The notes: generated by a model from the sequence alone, not told the origin. A stretch of 32,973 nucleotides of DNA from Gammaproteobacteria bacterium (GCA_024638345.1 JAHEKL010000002.1:1-32973), one strand, 5' to 3'. Positions 10,334-19,777 are shown, numbered from the stretch's first letter. Translations and numbers: made by a program.

Positions 10334-12322
10334 ATGCCCGATTTTCGAATCGAAGCGCCCTATGATCCCGAGGGGGATCAGCCAAACGCGATCGAAGAGC
10401 TGTCGAGTGGTCTGACGCGGGGAGATCGCTTCCAGACTCTATTGGGGGCTACGGGGACCGGCAAGACGCTGACGGTAGCCCACGTCATCGCGAATCAAGG
10501 TCGTCCGGCTCTCGTCATGTCCCACAACAAGACGCTGGCCGCCCAGCTCTACGGCGAACTGAAGCAGCTGCTCCCGCGCAATGCCGTCGAGTATTTCGTC
10601 TCGTACTACGACTACTATCAGCCTGAGGCCTACGTCCCCGCGACCGACACATATATCGAGAAGGACTCGTCGATCAACGAGGACATCGACCGTCTGCGTC
10701 TTCGCGCGACGTCCTCGCTCTTCGAGCGCGACGACGTGATCGTCGTCGCCTCCGTCTCTTGCATCTATGGTCTCGGAAATCCGGCCGACTACCGATCCTT
10801 GATGGTCGAAGCTACGGTGGGGGAGGACGTGGGGCGAAACGCGTTCCTCCGGTCCCTGGTGGGTATCCAGTATCGACGGAACGACCTGGCGTTCGAGCGA
10901 GGAACCTTTCGGGTGAGGGGCGACACGGTGGAGGTGCTCCCCGCCTACGAAGAGCAAGCGATCCGAGTGGAGTTCTGGGGGGAAGAGGTCGAGAGGATCA
11001 CTCGATTCGACCCCCTGACCGGCGAGCTCGTCACGTCGCTCAATCGGACCGCCATCTACCCCGCCTCGCATTACGTGACGCACCGTCGGACGATCAACGA
11101 GGCCGTGCCTCTCATCCGACAGGAGCTGGCGGATCAGGTCCAGCACTTCCGGGACCGGAACCTCCTGCTGGAGGCTCAGCGAATCGAGTCGCGAACGGAG
11201 TTCGATCTGGAAATGATGCTGGAGATCGGCACCTGCCCCGGGATCGAGAACTACTCCCGCTTCATGTCGGGTCGACAGGCGGGGGAGCGTCCGTACTGTC
11301 TGATCGACTACTTCCCCGAGGACTTCGTGGTGGTGGTGGACGAGTCCCATCAGACGCTACCGCAGATACACGGAATGCACCGCGGGGACCGGTCCCGAAA
11401 GGAGACCCTGGTGGAGCATGGATTCCGTCTTCCGTCCGCGATCGACAACCGCCCGCTCACCTACGACGAGTGGGAGGAGCTGATCCCTCAGACGATCTTC
11501 GTCTCCGCGACGCCGGGCGAACGGGAGCTGGAGCTTTCGCGGGGAGTCGTCGTAGAGCAGATCATTCGTCCCACGGGGCTAGTCGACCCCGAGGTATTGG
11601 TCCGTCCGGTCAAGGGCCAGGTGGACGATCTCCTCGCGGAAATCCGGGAGCGCGAGACCCGCGGGGAGCGTGTGCTCGTGACGACACTTACGAAGCGGAT
11701 GGCGGAGGATCTCTCCGAGTACTTCCAGGGCGTGGGGGTCCGGGTTCGATACATGCACTCGGACATCGATACGATCGAGCGGATGGAGATTCTTCGAGGC
11801 CTTCGACTCGGTCGCTTCGATGTCCTCGTGGGCATCAATCTCCTACGTGAAGGACTGGATCTTCCGGAAGTCTCGCTGGTGGCGATCCTGGACGCCGACA
11901 AGGAGGGTTTCCTCAGGGATTCCCGTTCACTGATCCAGACGATCGGGCGAGCCGCCCGCAACGTGGAGGGCCGCGCGATCCTCTACGCAGATCGCATGAC
12001 GGATTCGATGAGGCGATGCATCGAGGAGACGGAGCGGAGACGCGATCTCCAGATCGAATACAATCGTACGCACGGGATCACGCCCGAGACCATCCGCAAG
12101 AGCGTCCAGGAAATCGAGTTCTCAACGCGGGTTGCCGATGCTCGAGCCGCCCCGGTCGCGCGTGTCGCGGATCGGGTTCGGTCGTATCAGGACGAGGTGA
12201 ACGTGGAAGAGCTCGTCAAAGCGCTGGAGACCGAGATGGATGCGGCCGCGGCGGAACTCGACTTCGAGAGGGCCGCCCTGTTGAGGGACGAGTTGTTCGA
12301 TCTGCGGGCCGAGCTTTCATGA
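10334..12322 (+). CDS. uvrB: excinuclease ABC subunit B
   Basis: A 662-residue UvrB, close to the usual ~670. It is the damage-verifying helicase-like subunit that UvrA loads and that recruits UvrC in nucleotide excision repair. Seen: Walker [11 protein letters not shown] (K44); the [11 protein letters not shown] motif Ia; the beta-hairpin that clamps DNA ([12 protein letters not shown]); Walker B region V-V-V-D-E-S-H; the helicase motifs [13 protein letters not shown] and Q-T-I-G-R-A-A-R-N; and a C-terminal UVR domain ([12 protein letters not shown]) that binds UvrC. No residue expected from the family is missing. It sits between rel and tsaE; no LexA-type operator was recognised in the 41-base gap. 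Confidence 0.98.
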   Translation: MPDFRIEAPYDPEGDQPNAIEELSSGLTRGDRFQTLLGATGTGKTLTVAHVIANQGRPALVMSHNKTLAAQLYGELKQLLPRNAVEYFVSYYDYYQPEAYVPATDTYIEKDSSINEDIDRLRLRATSSLFERDDVIVVASVSCIYGLGNPADYRSLMVEATVGEDVGRNAFLRSLVGIQYRRNDLAFERGTFRVRGDTVEVLPAYEEQAIRVEFWGEEVERITRFDPLTGELVTSLNRTAIYPASHYVTHRRTINEAVPLIRQELADQVQHFRDRNLLLEAQRIESRTEFDLEMMLEIGTCPGIENYSRFMSGRQAGERPYCLIDYFPEDFVVVVDESHQTLPQIHGMHRGDRSRKETLVEHGFRLPSAIDNRPLTYDEWEELIPQTIFVSATPGERELELSRGVVVEQIIRPTGLVDPEVLVRPVKGQVDDLLAEIRERETRGERVLVTTLTKRMAEDLSEYFQGVGVRVRYMHSDIDTIERMEILRGLRLGRFDVLVGINLLREGLDLPEVSLVAILDADKEGFLRDSRSLIQTIGRAARNVEGRAILYADRMTDSMRRCIEETERRRDLQIEYNRTHGITPETIRKSVQEIEFSTRVADARAAPVARVADRVRSYQDEVNVEELVKALETEMDAAAAELDFERAALLRDELFDLRAELS

Positions 12323-12335
12323 CGTCGGTGACCGC

Positions 12336-12803
12336 ATGATCCTTTCGGAGTCCGAGCTCGTCCAATGGGGGGACCGGATCGGGAGAGAAGTCCAGGTCCC
12401 GATCTTCGTCGGACTGCGGGGTCAGCTCGGCGCCGGGAAGTCGGTTCTCGCCCGCGCGATCGCACGCGGGGCGGGCGTTCGAGCGGTCATTCCGTCTCCA
12501 ACCTTCAACCTTCTGTTCCGCTATCCGGCCCGCGACCGGGTCGAGGTGGTCCATCTCGATCTCTTTCGGCTCCGCCGGCCCGATGAGCTGTGGGAGCTGG
12601 GTTGGGAGGAGCTGGGGCTGGGGCCCGAGATCGTCTTGGTGGAATGGCCGGAGCGGGCGGCTGGGAACCTGCCGGAAGACCGATGGGACGTGCACCTGTC
12701 GGCGCCCGAGTCCGGGTCACTCGTGCGGACGGTGGAGGTCCAGCGGATCGGTGCGCCTCCGCATCTTCCTGGTTACCCCGTCTCCCTGGATACTGCGCAG
12801 TGA
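12336..12803 (+). CDS. tsaE: tRNA t6A synthesis ATPase TsaE
   Basis: A 155-residue P-loop ATPase that works with TsaB and TsaD to make N6-threonylcarbamoyladenosine at position 37 of ANN-decoding tRNAs. Visible features are the Walker A L-R-G-Q-L-G-A-G-K-S, the I-P-S-P-T-F-N family motif (switch I Thr), V-V-H-L-D-L-F-R-L with the conserved acidic residue, and V-L-V-E-W-P-E-R. The last ~30 residues are variable. It starts 13 bases after uvrB and its TGA overlaps the GTG of tsaB by four bases (GTGA, 12800-12803), supporting coupled translation of the t6A genes. TsaD and TsaC are not in this window. Confidence 0.95.
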   Translation: MILSESELVQWGDRIGREVQVPIFVGLRGQLGAGKSVLARAIARGAGVRAVIPSPTFNLLFRYPARDRVEVVHLDLFRLRRPDELWELGWEELGLGPEIVLVEWPERAAGNLPEDRWDVHLSAPESGSLVRTVEVQRIGAPPHLPGYPVSLDTAQ

Positions 12804-13558
12804 CGGAATCTCCGGTGCTGCTGGCCTTCGACACCTCGACGACCACGGGGTCCGTGGCCGTAGCGCGGGGCGACCACGTGGTCGCGCGCAGATGGCTGCT
12901 CGAGCGCCGGGAGCATGCCTCGAGGCTGGTTCCCGAAGTGGCGACGGCGCTGGAAGCGGCGAGGGTGTCACCGGAGGAAATCGATGGGCTCGTGGTAGGG
13001 CGTGGGCCGGGCTCGTTCACCGGTCTTCGTATCGCCGCCGCTACGGCCAAGGGTCTCGCAAGAGCCTTGGCCGTGCCGCTCTGGCATCACTCCTCCCTCG
13101 CGGCGGCGGCGGCCTCGCTCGAGGTCGAGGTCCCCGAGGCGCTTCTACCGAAGGCGGAGGCGAAGAACCGGGAGGTGTTCCAGGTCGCGGCGGATCGGCC
13201 TCGGTACGTCCTCTTCGACGCTCGATCCGAAAGGGTCTACGCGGCCTGCTACTGGATGCTTCCGGACCGCCTGACGACCTTGATCGAGCCGACCGGGACG
13301 ACCATTACCCGAATCCTCGAGACCGGGGCGCCCGACGGGGCCGTGTTCTGCGGAGATGGCGCGGTTCGACACTCCGCCCGGTTGTCCGAGGCCGGCTACC
13401 AAGTGCTTGCGCTTCCTCTCGGTCTCCCGACCGCCGAGGGACTTCTGAGAATACACCACGCCTTGCGGGAGGAGGATGGGCAGGGGGAGATCGGCCCATG
13501 GGAGCCCGAATACCTGAGGGGTTCGCCTGCAGCGCCCCCGAGGAGCTCGCGTGGATGA
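12800..13558 (+). CDS. tsaB: tRNA t6A synthesis protein TsaB
   Basis: A 252-residue ASKHA-fold protein that dimerises with TsaD in the t6A machinery. It opens with L-L-A-F-D-T-S-T-T-T-G-S-V-A-V and has the signature G-R-G-P-G-S-F-T-G-L-R-I-A-A-A-T-A-K-G. These are the family's N-terminal strand pair and conserved glycine turn. I chose the GTG at 12800, which overlaps the tsaE stop; an upstream start in the same frame would run ~70 residues through tsaE coding sequence. It is slightly longer than E. coli TsaB (~230) because the C-terminal half carries extra loops (around residues 110-140). Its TGA lies within the first codons of rimI. Confidence 0.94.
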   Translation: MTESPVLLAFDTSTTTGSVAVARGDHVVARRWLLERREHASRLVPEVATALEAARVSPEEIDGLVVGRGPGSFTGLRIAAATAKGLARALAVPLWHHSSLAAAAASLEVEVPEALLPKAEAKNREVFQVAADRPRYVLFDARSERVYAACYWMLPDRLTTLIEPTGTTITRILETGAPDGAVFCGDGAVRHSARLSEAGYQVLALPLGLPTAEGLLRIHHALREEDGQGEIGPWEPEYLRGSPAAPPRSSRG

Positions 13559-14147
13559 GGTCGTAGGAAACCGCCGAGACCGAGGGCCCAATCTTCACGC
13601 GACCGAGCCGCCCGATCGCCCGCAGAGGCCGGTCGACAGCGTGCGGATCCGACCGGCTCGCACCGACGACCTGCACCGCATCGTAGAGGTCGAAACCGAA
13701 TGCTACACCATTCCCTGGAGCCCGAGGGCCTTCCGATCGCTCCTCGACCGGGCCCATGTTCGCGTGCTCGTAGCCGAGGTGGCGGCCGATCAGGGGGGGG
13801 ACACCGCGGATCGGGACTCCGAATACGGTCGGCGGGTCGTGGCTCACGGGGTGCTCTGGCACATCGACAACGAGGCGGAGCTGGCGAACTTGGCGGTCGA
13901 GCGTCGACACAGGAGGCGGGGAATCGCCGCTCGACTCCTCGATCAGCTACTCGAGGACGCGTCCAAGGCGGGAGTCGAGTCGGTCTTTCTGGAGGTTCGA
14001 GAGTCGAACGAAGCCGCGATCGCCCTCTATCTTGGTAGGGGCTTCCGTCAGGTGGGTGTGCGAAGGCACTATTACGAGCGACCTCGGGAGGACGCCAGGA
14101 TCCTGAGGCGGGGCCTGGCGCGCGACGGCAACGGCCAGGCCGACTGA
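13551..14147 (+). CDS. rimI: GNAT N-acetyltransferase, RimI-like
   Basis: A GNAT-fold acetyltransferase next to tsaB, the common place for RimI, which acetylates the N-terminal residue of ribosomal protein S18. The core begins [11 protein letters not shown]. It has [13 protein letters not shown] (RimI substrate loop), the substrate-binding strand A-E-L-A-N-L-A-V, the acetyl-CoA loop [13 protein letters not shown], and [13 protein letters not shown] with the terminal Y-Y-E-R-P. Starting at GTG 13551 overlaps tsaB by eight bases and adds a 30-residue Arg/Pro-rich lead; GTG 13641 would give a 168-residue protein nearer the family length. An acidic insertion (residues ~79-98) contains a run of eight G (13793-13800), where slippage would break the frame. 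Confidence 0.88.
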   Translation: MDEVVGNRRDRGPNLHATEPPDRPQRPVDSVRIRPARTDDLHRIVEVETECYTIPWSPRAFRSLLDRAHVRVLVAEVAADQGGDTADRDSEYGRRVVAHGVLWHIDNEAELANLAVERRHRRRGIAARLLDQLLEDASKAGVESVFLEVRESNEAAIALYLGRGFRQVGVRRHYYERPREDARILRRGLARDGNGQAD

Positions 14148-14167
14148 TCGTGGGTCGGACGACCGCG

Positions 14168-14173
14168 AAGGAG
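14168..14173 (+). promoter_or_regulatory. Shine-Dalgarno that fixes the hemB start
   Basis: AAGGAG ends nine bases before the ATG at 14183. It favours that ATG over the in-frame GTG at 14150, and the active-site numbering of the resulting protein agrees with E. coli HemB. Confidence 0.75.
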
Positions 14174-14182
14174 AGCTTCGGG

Positions 14183-15151
14183 ATGGGTGATCGGCTGTAT
14201 CGGGGACGGCGTCTGAGACGAAGCGCAGCGCTACGCAGGCTCGTTCGGGAGACCAGGCTGTCTCCCGAGGCCCTGATCCTGCCCTTGTTCATCGAGCCGG
14301 GCGAAGGTGTACGCAAGGCCGTGCCATCCATGCCGGGCGTCTTCCGAACCTCCGTGGACGAAGCCCTTCACGACGCCGCCGAAGCCCGGGAGCTGGGCTT
14401 GGGTGGAGTGATGCTCTTCGGCGTTCCGGCGAACAAGGACGAGGAGGGGACGGGGGCGTGGGCCCCGGACGGCGTCGTACAGACGGCCGTTCGTGCGCTC
14501 AAGGCGGATCTGCCCGACCTCCTCGTGGTCACCGACGTGTGTCTGTGCGAGTACACCTCGCACGGTCACTGTGGGGTGATCGAGAACGGCGACGTTGCGA
14601 ACGATCCGACCTGTGATCTTCTCGCGCGCACGGCGGTGAGCCATGCGGATGCCGGCGCGGATATCGTGGCTCCCTCGGACATGATGGACGGCCGGGTGGG
14701 CGTGATTCGCGCGGCGTTGGACGAGTCGAGGTTTCAGGAAATCCCGATCATGAGCTACGCGGTGAAGTACGCATCCGCGTTCTATGGTCCGTTTCGAGAC
14801 GCCGCCGATTCCATGCCGTCCTTCGGTGACCGCTCCGGGTACCAGATGGATCCGGCCAACGCCGAAGAGGCGATTCGCGAGGCGAAGGCCGACTTGAGAG
14901 AGGGTGCGGACATCCTGATGGTCAAGCCGGCTCTGGCTTATCTGGACGTGATTCAGAGTGTGAAGGCGCACACCGGGGCCCCGGTGGCCGCGTATCACGT
15001 CTCGGGCGAGTATTCGGCGATCATGGCCGCCATCGAGCGAGGGTGGCTGGACGAGCGAGCGATGCTGGAGGCGCTGATTTCGATCCGGAGGGCTGGAGCC
15101 GACGTGATTGTTTCCTACTGGGCACGCGAGCTCGCGAGGCGGGGGCCGTAG
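14183..15151 (+). CDS. hemB: delta-aminolevulinic acid dehydratase (porphobilinogen synthase)
   Basis: A 322-residue enzyme that condenses two 5-aminolevulinate molecules to porphobilinogen in tetrapyrrole synthesis. With the ATG at 14183 the zinc ligands in [13 protein letters not shown] fall at C120, C122 and C130, the same numbers as in E. coli. The two substrate-binding lysines are K195 ([15 protein letters not shown]) and K248 ([10 protein letters not shown]). The Cys-rich site indicates a zinc-dependent rather than magnesium-only enzyme. It begins 35 bases after rimI. Its neighbours hemX-like and hemA lie downstream, past a LysM protein with its own likely promoter. Family membership is certain. 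Confidence 0.98.
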   Translation: MGDRLYRGRRLRRSAALRRLVRETRLSPEALILPLFIEPGEGVRKAVPSMPGVFRTSVDEALHDAAEARELGLGGVMLFGVPANKDEEGTGAWAPDGVVQTAVRALKADLPDLLVVTDVCLCEYTSHGHCGVIENGDVANDPTCDLLARTAVSHADAGADIVAPSDMMDGRVGVIRAALDESRFQEIPIMSYAVKYASAFYGPFRDAADSMPSFGDRSGYQMDPANAEEAIREAKADLREGADILMVKPALAYLDVIQSVKAHTGAPVAAYHVSGEYSAIMAAIERGWLDERAMLEALISIRRAGADVIVSYWARELARRGP

Positions 15152-15189
15152 GGGCCCAGGGCCTTGGGTAAACATATGAAGTCATCGCG

Positions 15190-15219
15190 TTGACCCGTTT
15201 TGTGGGCGCCGGTTATCTT
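15190..15219 (+). promoter_or_regulatory. sigma70-type promoter before the LysM gene
   Basis: TTGACC (15190-15195) and TATCTT (15214-15219) are separated by 18 bases, a good match to a housekeeping promoter. It lies in the 182-base gap after hemB, one of the longer gaps here. Transcription would start near 15226, giving a leader of about 108 bases before the ATG at 15334. TATCTT also occurs before ftcD. Confidence 0.5.
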
Positions 15220-15333
15220 CCCGAGGGCTCTTGATCTGAACCCGATCCCCCGAAGTGCGAACCGCGGTAGCGGCCGACCCGTCATGGACGATGGCGCGGC
15301 TGGAGCCAGTCATCACAACCCGAGGAAGCCCTG

Positions 15334-16491
15334 ATGAGCCGCCTGGGATGCTTCGTACTCGCGTTCGCGCTCGCCCCCGCAGCCGCTCTGGCACAGGAGC
15401 CTACGGAAGCTGACGCCACGCGCGTCCATACGGTGAGAGCCGGCGACACACTGGGCGAGATCGCGCATCAGTACTACGGTACGGCTTCGGAGTGGCCTCG
15501 GATCCTCGATGCGAATCGGGATCGTCTGACCGACCCCGATCAACTGCGGGTGGGCCTGGAGCTCACGCTTCCAGGATCGACTCCTCCCGTTCGCGTGGCG
15601 GTGACGGCGGTGAGCTCGGTCCAGTCGGCGGTTTCGAGACCCCCGACCCAAGATGGCTCCATGCTCGAGGCGCGGCGCACCATGTTGCAGGCAGCGCCAC
15701 TCGAACCGATGGGGACTCCGGTCGTCCCGATCACCAATCGAACCGTGTTCTTCGAGGTTCCCCAGCTCCGGCCTCGCGCTGCGATCGTCGTCCTGGAGGG
15801 CGCCCAGAGGGTGCCGGCCTTCCCTCTGTCCGTCTTTCATGCGGCTGGATGGCTCGTGCCGGCGCGGGATCGCACCGATCAGGTGGGGGAGGTCCTGGGC
15901 TGGGCCGACGCCCGGGCGGTCGATCCTAGGGAAACCACCGCGCAGCTCTACGAGGATCTGCGGGTCCGGTCCTTCAGCGAAGTCTCCGTGGGGGTGGGGG
16001 AGGAGTTCCTGGTCTACGATGTCACGCGGGAGATCGAGGGGGTGGGTGAAGTGGCGGCTCCGACTGGCAGAGTGGTGGTCCTCACGGTGGAGGGGGATCG
16101 AGCGGTCGTCGAGGTCGTCCAGCAGTTCGCTCGAATGAATGCCGGACAGCGTCTCGCGCGGGCGCGCACCTTCCCCCTCGCGGCAGGAGAGCGACCCGAG
16201 GCGCTCGCCCAGGGGATCGAGGTCCGAATCCGCGCCATGCAGGAGATCAAGGAACTGTATCTTCCCGGCGACTTCGGATTCGTCGACGCGGGGCCGGACG
16301 GTGGACTCGCGCTGGGCGACGAGCTCGTAGGGCTCTCCGACGGAGAAGGAAACTGGACCGAGCGCGGCATCGCCCGATTCCAGGTCGTCGGTCTTCGAGA
16401 CGATGGAGCGACCGTGCGGGTCCTGACCGCTCTGGTGCCGAGTGCGATCCGTCCAGGACTGCGACTCCGGGTCGACCGGAAGATGCCGTGA
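15334..16491 (+). CDS. secreted LysM-domain protein
   Basis: A 385-residue exported protein. The first ~21 residues are a signal peptide ending in A-A-A-L-A-Q-E. A single LysM domain follows at residues ~31-82: V-H-T-V-R-A-G-D-T-L-G-E-I-A, Y-Y-G-T-A-S-E-W-P-R-I-L, then A-N-R-D-R-L-T-D-P-D-Q-L and G-L-E-L-T-L-P. LysM binds the glycan strands of peptidoglycan. Residues ~85-385 are beta-rich with no catalytic motif I recognise; they look like several small beta domains (for example GEEFLVYDVTREIEGVGEV and AGQRLARARTFPLAAGERP). It may be a periplasmic cell-wall-bound protein, but the role is unknown. AGGAAG (15323-15328) is a fair Shine-Dalgarno five bases before the ATG. The next gene starts 55 bases on. 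Confidence 0.85.
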   Translation: MSRLGCFVLAFALAPAAALAQEPTEADATRVHTVRAGDTLGEIAHQYYGTASEWPRILDANRDRLTDPDQLRVGLELTLPGSTPPVRVAVTAVSSVQSAVSRPPTQDGSMLEARRTMLQAAPLEPMGTPVVPITNRTVFFEVPQLRPRAAIVVLEGAQRVPAFPLSVFHAAGWLVPARDRTDQVGEVLGWADARAVDPRETTAQLYEDLRVRSFSEVSVGVGEEFLVYDVTREIEGVGEVAAPTGRVVVLTVEGDRAVVEVVQQFARMNAGQRLARARTFPLAAGERPEALAQGIEVRIRAMQEIKELYLPGDFGFVDAGPDGGLALGDELVGLSDGEGNWTERGIARFQVVGLRDDGATVRVLTALVPSAIRPGLRLRVDRKMP

Positions 16492-16546
16492 GCGACGGGC
16501 GAGTCCCCGGGGTCAAGAAAGGAGCCGGCCAGCGCTGGCAGCAGGC

Positions 16547-17356
16547 GTGATACACCTCTCTGCGTTCGTTTTCTACATCGGTGCGCTCGTCCCTTGGATC
16601 TACCTGCTGGTCCGGGGGCCAAGAGGACACAGCGCGCTGATCGCATCCGGTCTGACGGCTGTCGCCGTAGCCCTCCATGCGATGGCACTGCTGGACTTCT
16701 GGCTGACCTATGGCGAGCTGCCCTTGGGTGGACTGGGTGCGGCGCTTTCCTCTCTGTCCTTCGTCGGCGGCTTGGCGTTGGTGGCGATGCTACCGTTGAA
16801 GGAGGTGGCGCGTATCGCCCTCGGCCTCCTCCCGTTCGTGCTGCTCCTTCAGGGCTCCGCACTGATCCTCGGGATCGAGCCGACGCCTTTGGACCTGGAC
16901 TTCCAGGGCGCGGGCTTCGTGCTACACGTGGGACTGGCATTCCTCGGATTGCAGGGCCTGGCCATCGCCTCTGCCGCGGGGCTGCTCTATCTCATCCAGC
17001 ATCATGAGCTGAAGGTGAAGCGACTGGGCCGGGTGTTTCGGTTCATTCCGGCCCTGGCGACGCTGGAGAGGGTGGGAAGGATCGGGCTCTCGGTCGGATT
17101 CGTCGCGCTGAGCCTCGCGCTGGTCCTCGGGTGGGCTTGGACCGTCCAGAATCGGGGCTCCCTGGAGATCGACGACCCCAAGGTGGTTTGGGCCGTGCTG
17201 AGCTGGGTGGTCTTCCTTGGGATCTTCGCCACGCGTAGGAGCAGAGGGACGAACGAGTACCGAAGTGCCCTGGCTGCCGTGATCGGCTTCGGCATCGTGA
17301 TCGGCACGTATCTCGCCCTCCGCATCACCGCGGGCGGGACCGGGCTCTTCCTGTGA
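16547..17356 (+). CDS. hemX: HemX/CcsA-like multi-pass membrane protein (cytochrome c assembly family)
   Basis: About 269 residues with roughly eight hydrophobic segments, ending F-V-G-T type helices before hemA. It belongs to the cytochrome c assembly superfamily. Conserved histidines sit in A-L-H-A-M-A-L-L-D-F and F-V-L-H-V-G-L-A-F-L, and the segment I-D-D-P-K-V-V-W-A-V-L-S-W corresponds to the W-D-P-K-E-x-W-A motif of HemX and CcsA. Tryptophans of the full heme-handling WWD motif are missing, so I favour the HemX type, often encoded beside hemA as in Bacillus, over a true CcsA heme lyase. The start is uncertain: GTG 16547 begins the first helix but has no good Shine-Dalgarno, while AAAGGAG (16518-16524) would better suit an in-frame CTG at 16535. 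HemX proteins have been linked to control of HemA level. Confidence 0.8.
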   Translation: MIHLSAFVFYIGALVPWIYLLVRGPRGHSALIASGLTAVAVALHAMALLDFWLTYGELPLGGLGAALSSLSFVGGLALVAMLPLKEVARIALGLLPFVLLLQGSALILGIEPTPLDLDFQGAGFVLHVGLAFLGLQGLAIASAAGLLYLIQHHELKVKRLGRVFRFIPALATLERVGRIGLSVGFVALSLALVLGWAWTVQNRGSLEIDDPKVVWAVLSWVVFLGIFATRRSRGTNEYRSALAAVIGFGIVIGTYLALRITAGGTGLFL

Positions 17357-17378
17357 TTCCTGGGCGAGCGCAAGCACC

Positions 17379-18749
17379 ATGAGCCTGCCTTTGACGGTCG
17401 TGGGCGTCAGCCACGAGACCGCGCCGGTGGAAGTGCGTGAGCAGCTCGCCTACGGGCCGACGGAGGCGACCGAGGCGCTGGTCCACCTTCGCGAGCGCGA
17501 GGGGGTGGAGGAGGCAATACTGCTCTCGACCTGCAATCGTACCGAGGTCTACCTCTATCCGAGCGGAGATCGCAATGCGACGGAGCTGATCGGCCGGCTG
17601 TTCGCCAAGCGCTCGACAAAGATCGAGGGGGACCTGAGCGGCTACCTCTTCGAGAAGGGTGGAGAGACGGCTGTGAGGCATCTCTTCCGGGTCACGGCCG
17701 GTCTGGATGCGATGGTGACCGGGGAGGCCGAGATACAGGGGCAGGTGAGGGACGCCTATCAGCTTGCCGCGAAGCTGCCAGTTGCTCCTCCATTGGTAGG
17801 GCCCGTGCTGGGGCGTCTTTTCGAGACCGCGCTGTCCGCCGGTGGTCGGGTGCGCTCCCAAACATCGATCGGGGAGGGCGCGGCATCCGTCGCGTCGGTG
17901 GCCGTGGAGTTGGCCGGCAAGATTTTCGGCTCTCTCCATGGAAAGCGGGTCCTGATCCTCGGGGCGGGGATCACGGGTGAGCTCATCGTCGAAGCCCTGT
18001 CCCGCGAGGGAGTTCAGAGCGTAGCGGTAGCGAATCGCACCTACGATCGGGCCGTGAGCTTGGCACGAAAGCATCACGGGCAGGCCGTTCCATTCGATCG
18101 AATCGCCGATGTGCTCTCGACGGTGGACATCGTCCTCAGCTCGACGGCCGCTCCTCATCCAGTGCTGACCCGGGCCATCCTCAGGGATTCGTTCGTCGAA
18201 ACGAGGAAGCATCCGCTCCTGATCATCGACGTGGCCATTCCCAGGGACGTCGATCCCTCAGTGGGTGATGAGCCCGAGGTCTTCCTCTACAACGTGGACG
18301 ACCTCCGCAGCATCGTCGAGGAGCACGTCCACTTGAGACAGGATGCGGTTCCGGAGGCCGATCGGATCATCCAGAGCCACTCCGACGAGTTCAGCGCGTG
18401 GTACGCTTCGCTCGAAGTCGTCCCGGTGATCCAGTCGATGCGAGCGAGCGCCGAAGAGCAGCGACGTGCGGAGCTCGAGCGACTGTTCGGCTCCCTCAGG
18501 GGGTTGAGTCCGGAGGAGCGAGCTCGCATCGAGGAGTTTTCGCGGCGTCTCCAAAACAAGCTCCTGCACGATCCCACCACCCGTTTGCGGAAGGGAATGG
18601 CGGACGGGGCCGGCCCCGAGCTCGTGGATGCGGTCCGATTCCTGTATGGGATCGAAGCTGGTGGCGCGATCGAGGCCGATTCGGCCGAGGATTCGAGTGA
18701 GGATGGAGACGAGACAGCCGACCACCAGGAGAAGGAGTCGGAGAGATGA
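17379..18749 (+). CDS. hemA: glutamyl-tRNA reductase
   Basis: A 456-residue enzyme that reduces glutamyl-tRNA to glutamate-1-semialdehyde, the first committed step of the C5 tetrapyrrole pathway. The catalytic cysteine is C52 in L-S-T-C-N-R-T-E-V-Y. The substrate domain opens with V-G-V-S-H-E-T-A-P-V-E-V-R-E and contains GLDAMVTGEAEIQGQVRDAY. The NADPH-binding Rossmann domain has V-L-I-L-G-A-G-I-T-G-E and V-A-N-R-T-Y-D-R-A. A C-terminal dimerisation helix ends in K-L-L-H-D-P-T-T-R-L-R. A ~45-residue acidic tail after it is unusual and probably disordered. It starts 22 bases after the hemX-like gene, and its TGA overlaps the ATG of the epimerase (ATGA at 18746). Confidence 0.98.
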   Translation: MSLPLTVVGVSHETAPVEVREQLAYGPTEATEALVHLREREGVEEAILLSTCNRTEVYLYPSGDRNATELIGRLFAKRSTKIEGDLSGYLFEKGGETAVRHLFRVTAGLDAMVTGEAEIQGQVRDAYQLAAKLPVAPPLVGPVLGRLFETALSAGGRVRSQTSIGEGAASVASVAVELAGKIFGSLHGKRVLILGAGITGELIVEALSREGVQSVAVANRTYDRAVSLARKHHGQAVPFDRIADVLSTVDIVLSSTAAPHPVLTRAILRDSFVETRKHPLLIIDVAIPRDVDPSVGDEPEVFLYNVDDLRSIVEEHVHLRQDAVPEADRIIQSHSDEFSAWYASLEVVPVIQSMRASAEEQRRAELERLFGSLRGLSPEERARIEEFSRRLQNKLLHDPTTRLRKGMADGAGPELVDAVRFLYGIEAGGAIEADSAEDSSEDGDETADHQEKESER

Positions 18750-19777
18750 AGTCGGGCGAGATCAACGGAGGCTCCGACGGCCCACGCCAGGAGGTCCTCG
18801 GGACGCGCCGCCAGGCTCTGAACGTGCTGGTGACCGGTGGCGCGGGCTTCATCGGGAGCCATGTGGCCGAGGGTTACCTCGCACGGGGAGACAACGTCTG
18901 GATCGTGGACGACCTGTCCTCTGGAAGGCGAGAGAACATCCCCGCGGAGGCGACCTTCGTGGAGATGTCGATCGAAGACGCCGCCCTGAGGGAGCTCTTC
19001 TCCAAGGTCGGGTTCGATCTCGTCAATCACCACGCCGCTCAGATCGACGTGAGGGTTTCGGTGGCCGACCCCGCACTGGACGCACGCACGAACCTGCTGG
19101 GGTTGTTGAATGTGCTGGAGTCCGCCAGGAACCACGGCACGCCTCGCGTCATCTACGTTTCTTCAGGCGGAGTGGTCTACGGGGAGCCCACTTCGATTCC
19201 GACTCCGGAGACCGCCCCCAAGCTTCCGCTTTCCCCCTACGGCGTCACCAAGCTCTGCGGGGAGCTGTATCTTCACTACTACCGGAAGATTCATGGACTA
19301 CAATACGTCGCGCTCAGGTATGCGAATGTCTACGGACCACGGCAGGATCCCCACGGTGAGGCCGGTGTGATCGCGATCTTTTCCAAGCGTCTGCTCGCCG
19401 ACGAGAAGCTGAGCATTTTCGGTGACGGGGAGCAGACCAGAGACTACGTGTTCGTGGAGGACGTGGCGCGGGCCAACCTCTTCGCGTCCGATGCCCCCCT
19501 CGCGGGACGGGATCTGGACGACTTCGCCTTCAACGTAGGCACTGGGACCGGGACGAGCGTAAATACGCTGGCCGACACCCTCGAACGGGTGTCCGGCGCG
19601 CGCCCAGGTCGCATTGTGGAGGAGGCTCGACCGGGGGAGCTCGAGCAGAGCACGCTCGACGTCTCCAAGATCGGTTCGCGGGGATGGAGAGCAGAGGTCG
19701 AGCTGGAGGAGGGTTTGACCAGGACCTTCGATTGGATCGCAGATCGTGACCGTGCATCCAGCGGGGTGACCCCATGA
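18746..19777 (+). CDS. NAD-dependent NDP-sugar epimerase/dehydratase (extended SDR, GalE-like)
   Basis: A 343-residue extended short-chain dehydrogenase. The NAD-binding loop is L-V-T-G-G-A-G-F-I-G-S-H (residues ~28-39), followed by V-D-D-L-S-S-G. The catalytic set is S-S-G-G-V-V-Y-G and Y-G-V-T-K (YxxxK). R-Y-A-N-V-Y-G-P-R-Q-D-P and G-D-G-E-Q-T-R-D-Y-V-F-V-E-D-V are typical of UDP-glucose/UDP-GlcNAc 4-epimerases. About 25 polar residues precede the Rossmann fold. Its exact substrate is unknown. It overlaps hemA at its start and tolQ at its end, by ATGA in each case, an unexpected place for a sugar enzyme. It could supply UDP-Gal(NAc) for surface glycan, possibly with the aminotransferase at 1254. 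Confidence 0.9.
   Translation: MKSGEINGGSDGPRQEVLGTRRQALNVLVTGGAGFIGSHVAEGYLARGDNVWIVDDLSSGRRENIPAEATFVEMSIEDAALRELFSKVGFDLVNHHAAQIDVRVSVADPALDARTNLLGLLNVLESARNHGTPRVIYVSSGGVVYGEPTSIPTPETAPKLPLSPYGVTKLCGELYLHYYRKIHGLQYVALRYANVYGPRQDPHGEAGVIAIFSKRLLADEKLSIFGDGEQTRDYVFVEDVARANLFASDAPLAGRDLDDFAFNVGTGTGTSVNTLADTLERVSGARPGRIVEEARPGELEQSTLDVSKIGSRGWRAEVELEEGLTRTFDWIADRDRASSGVTP

Noticed and set aside
15155-15173. GGGCCC-rich inverted repeats after hemB as a terminator
   Set aside because: Several short, mutually overlapping pairings are possible and no T-run follows, so no single hairpin stands out.
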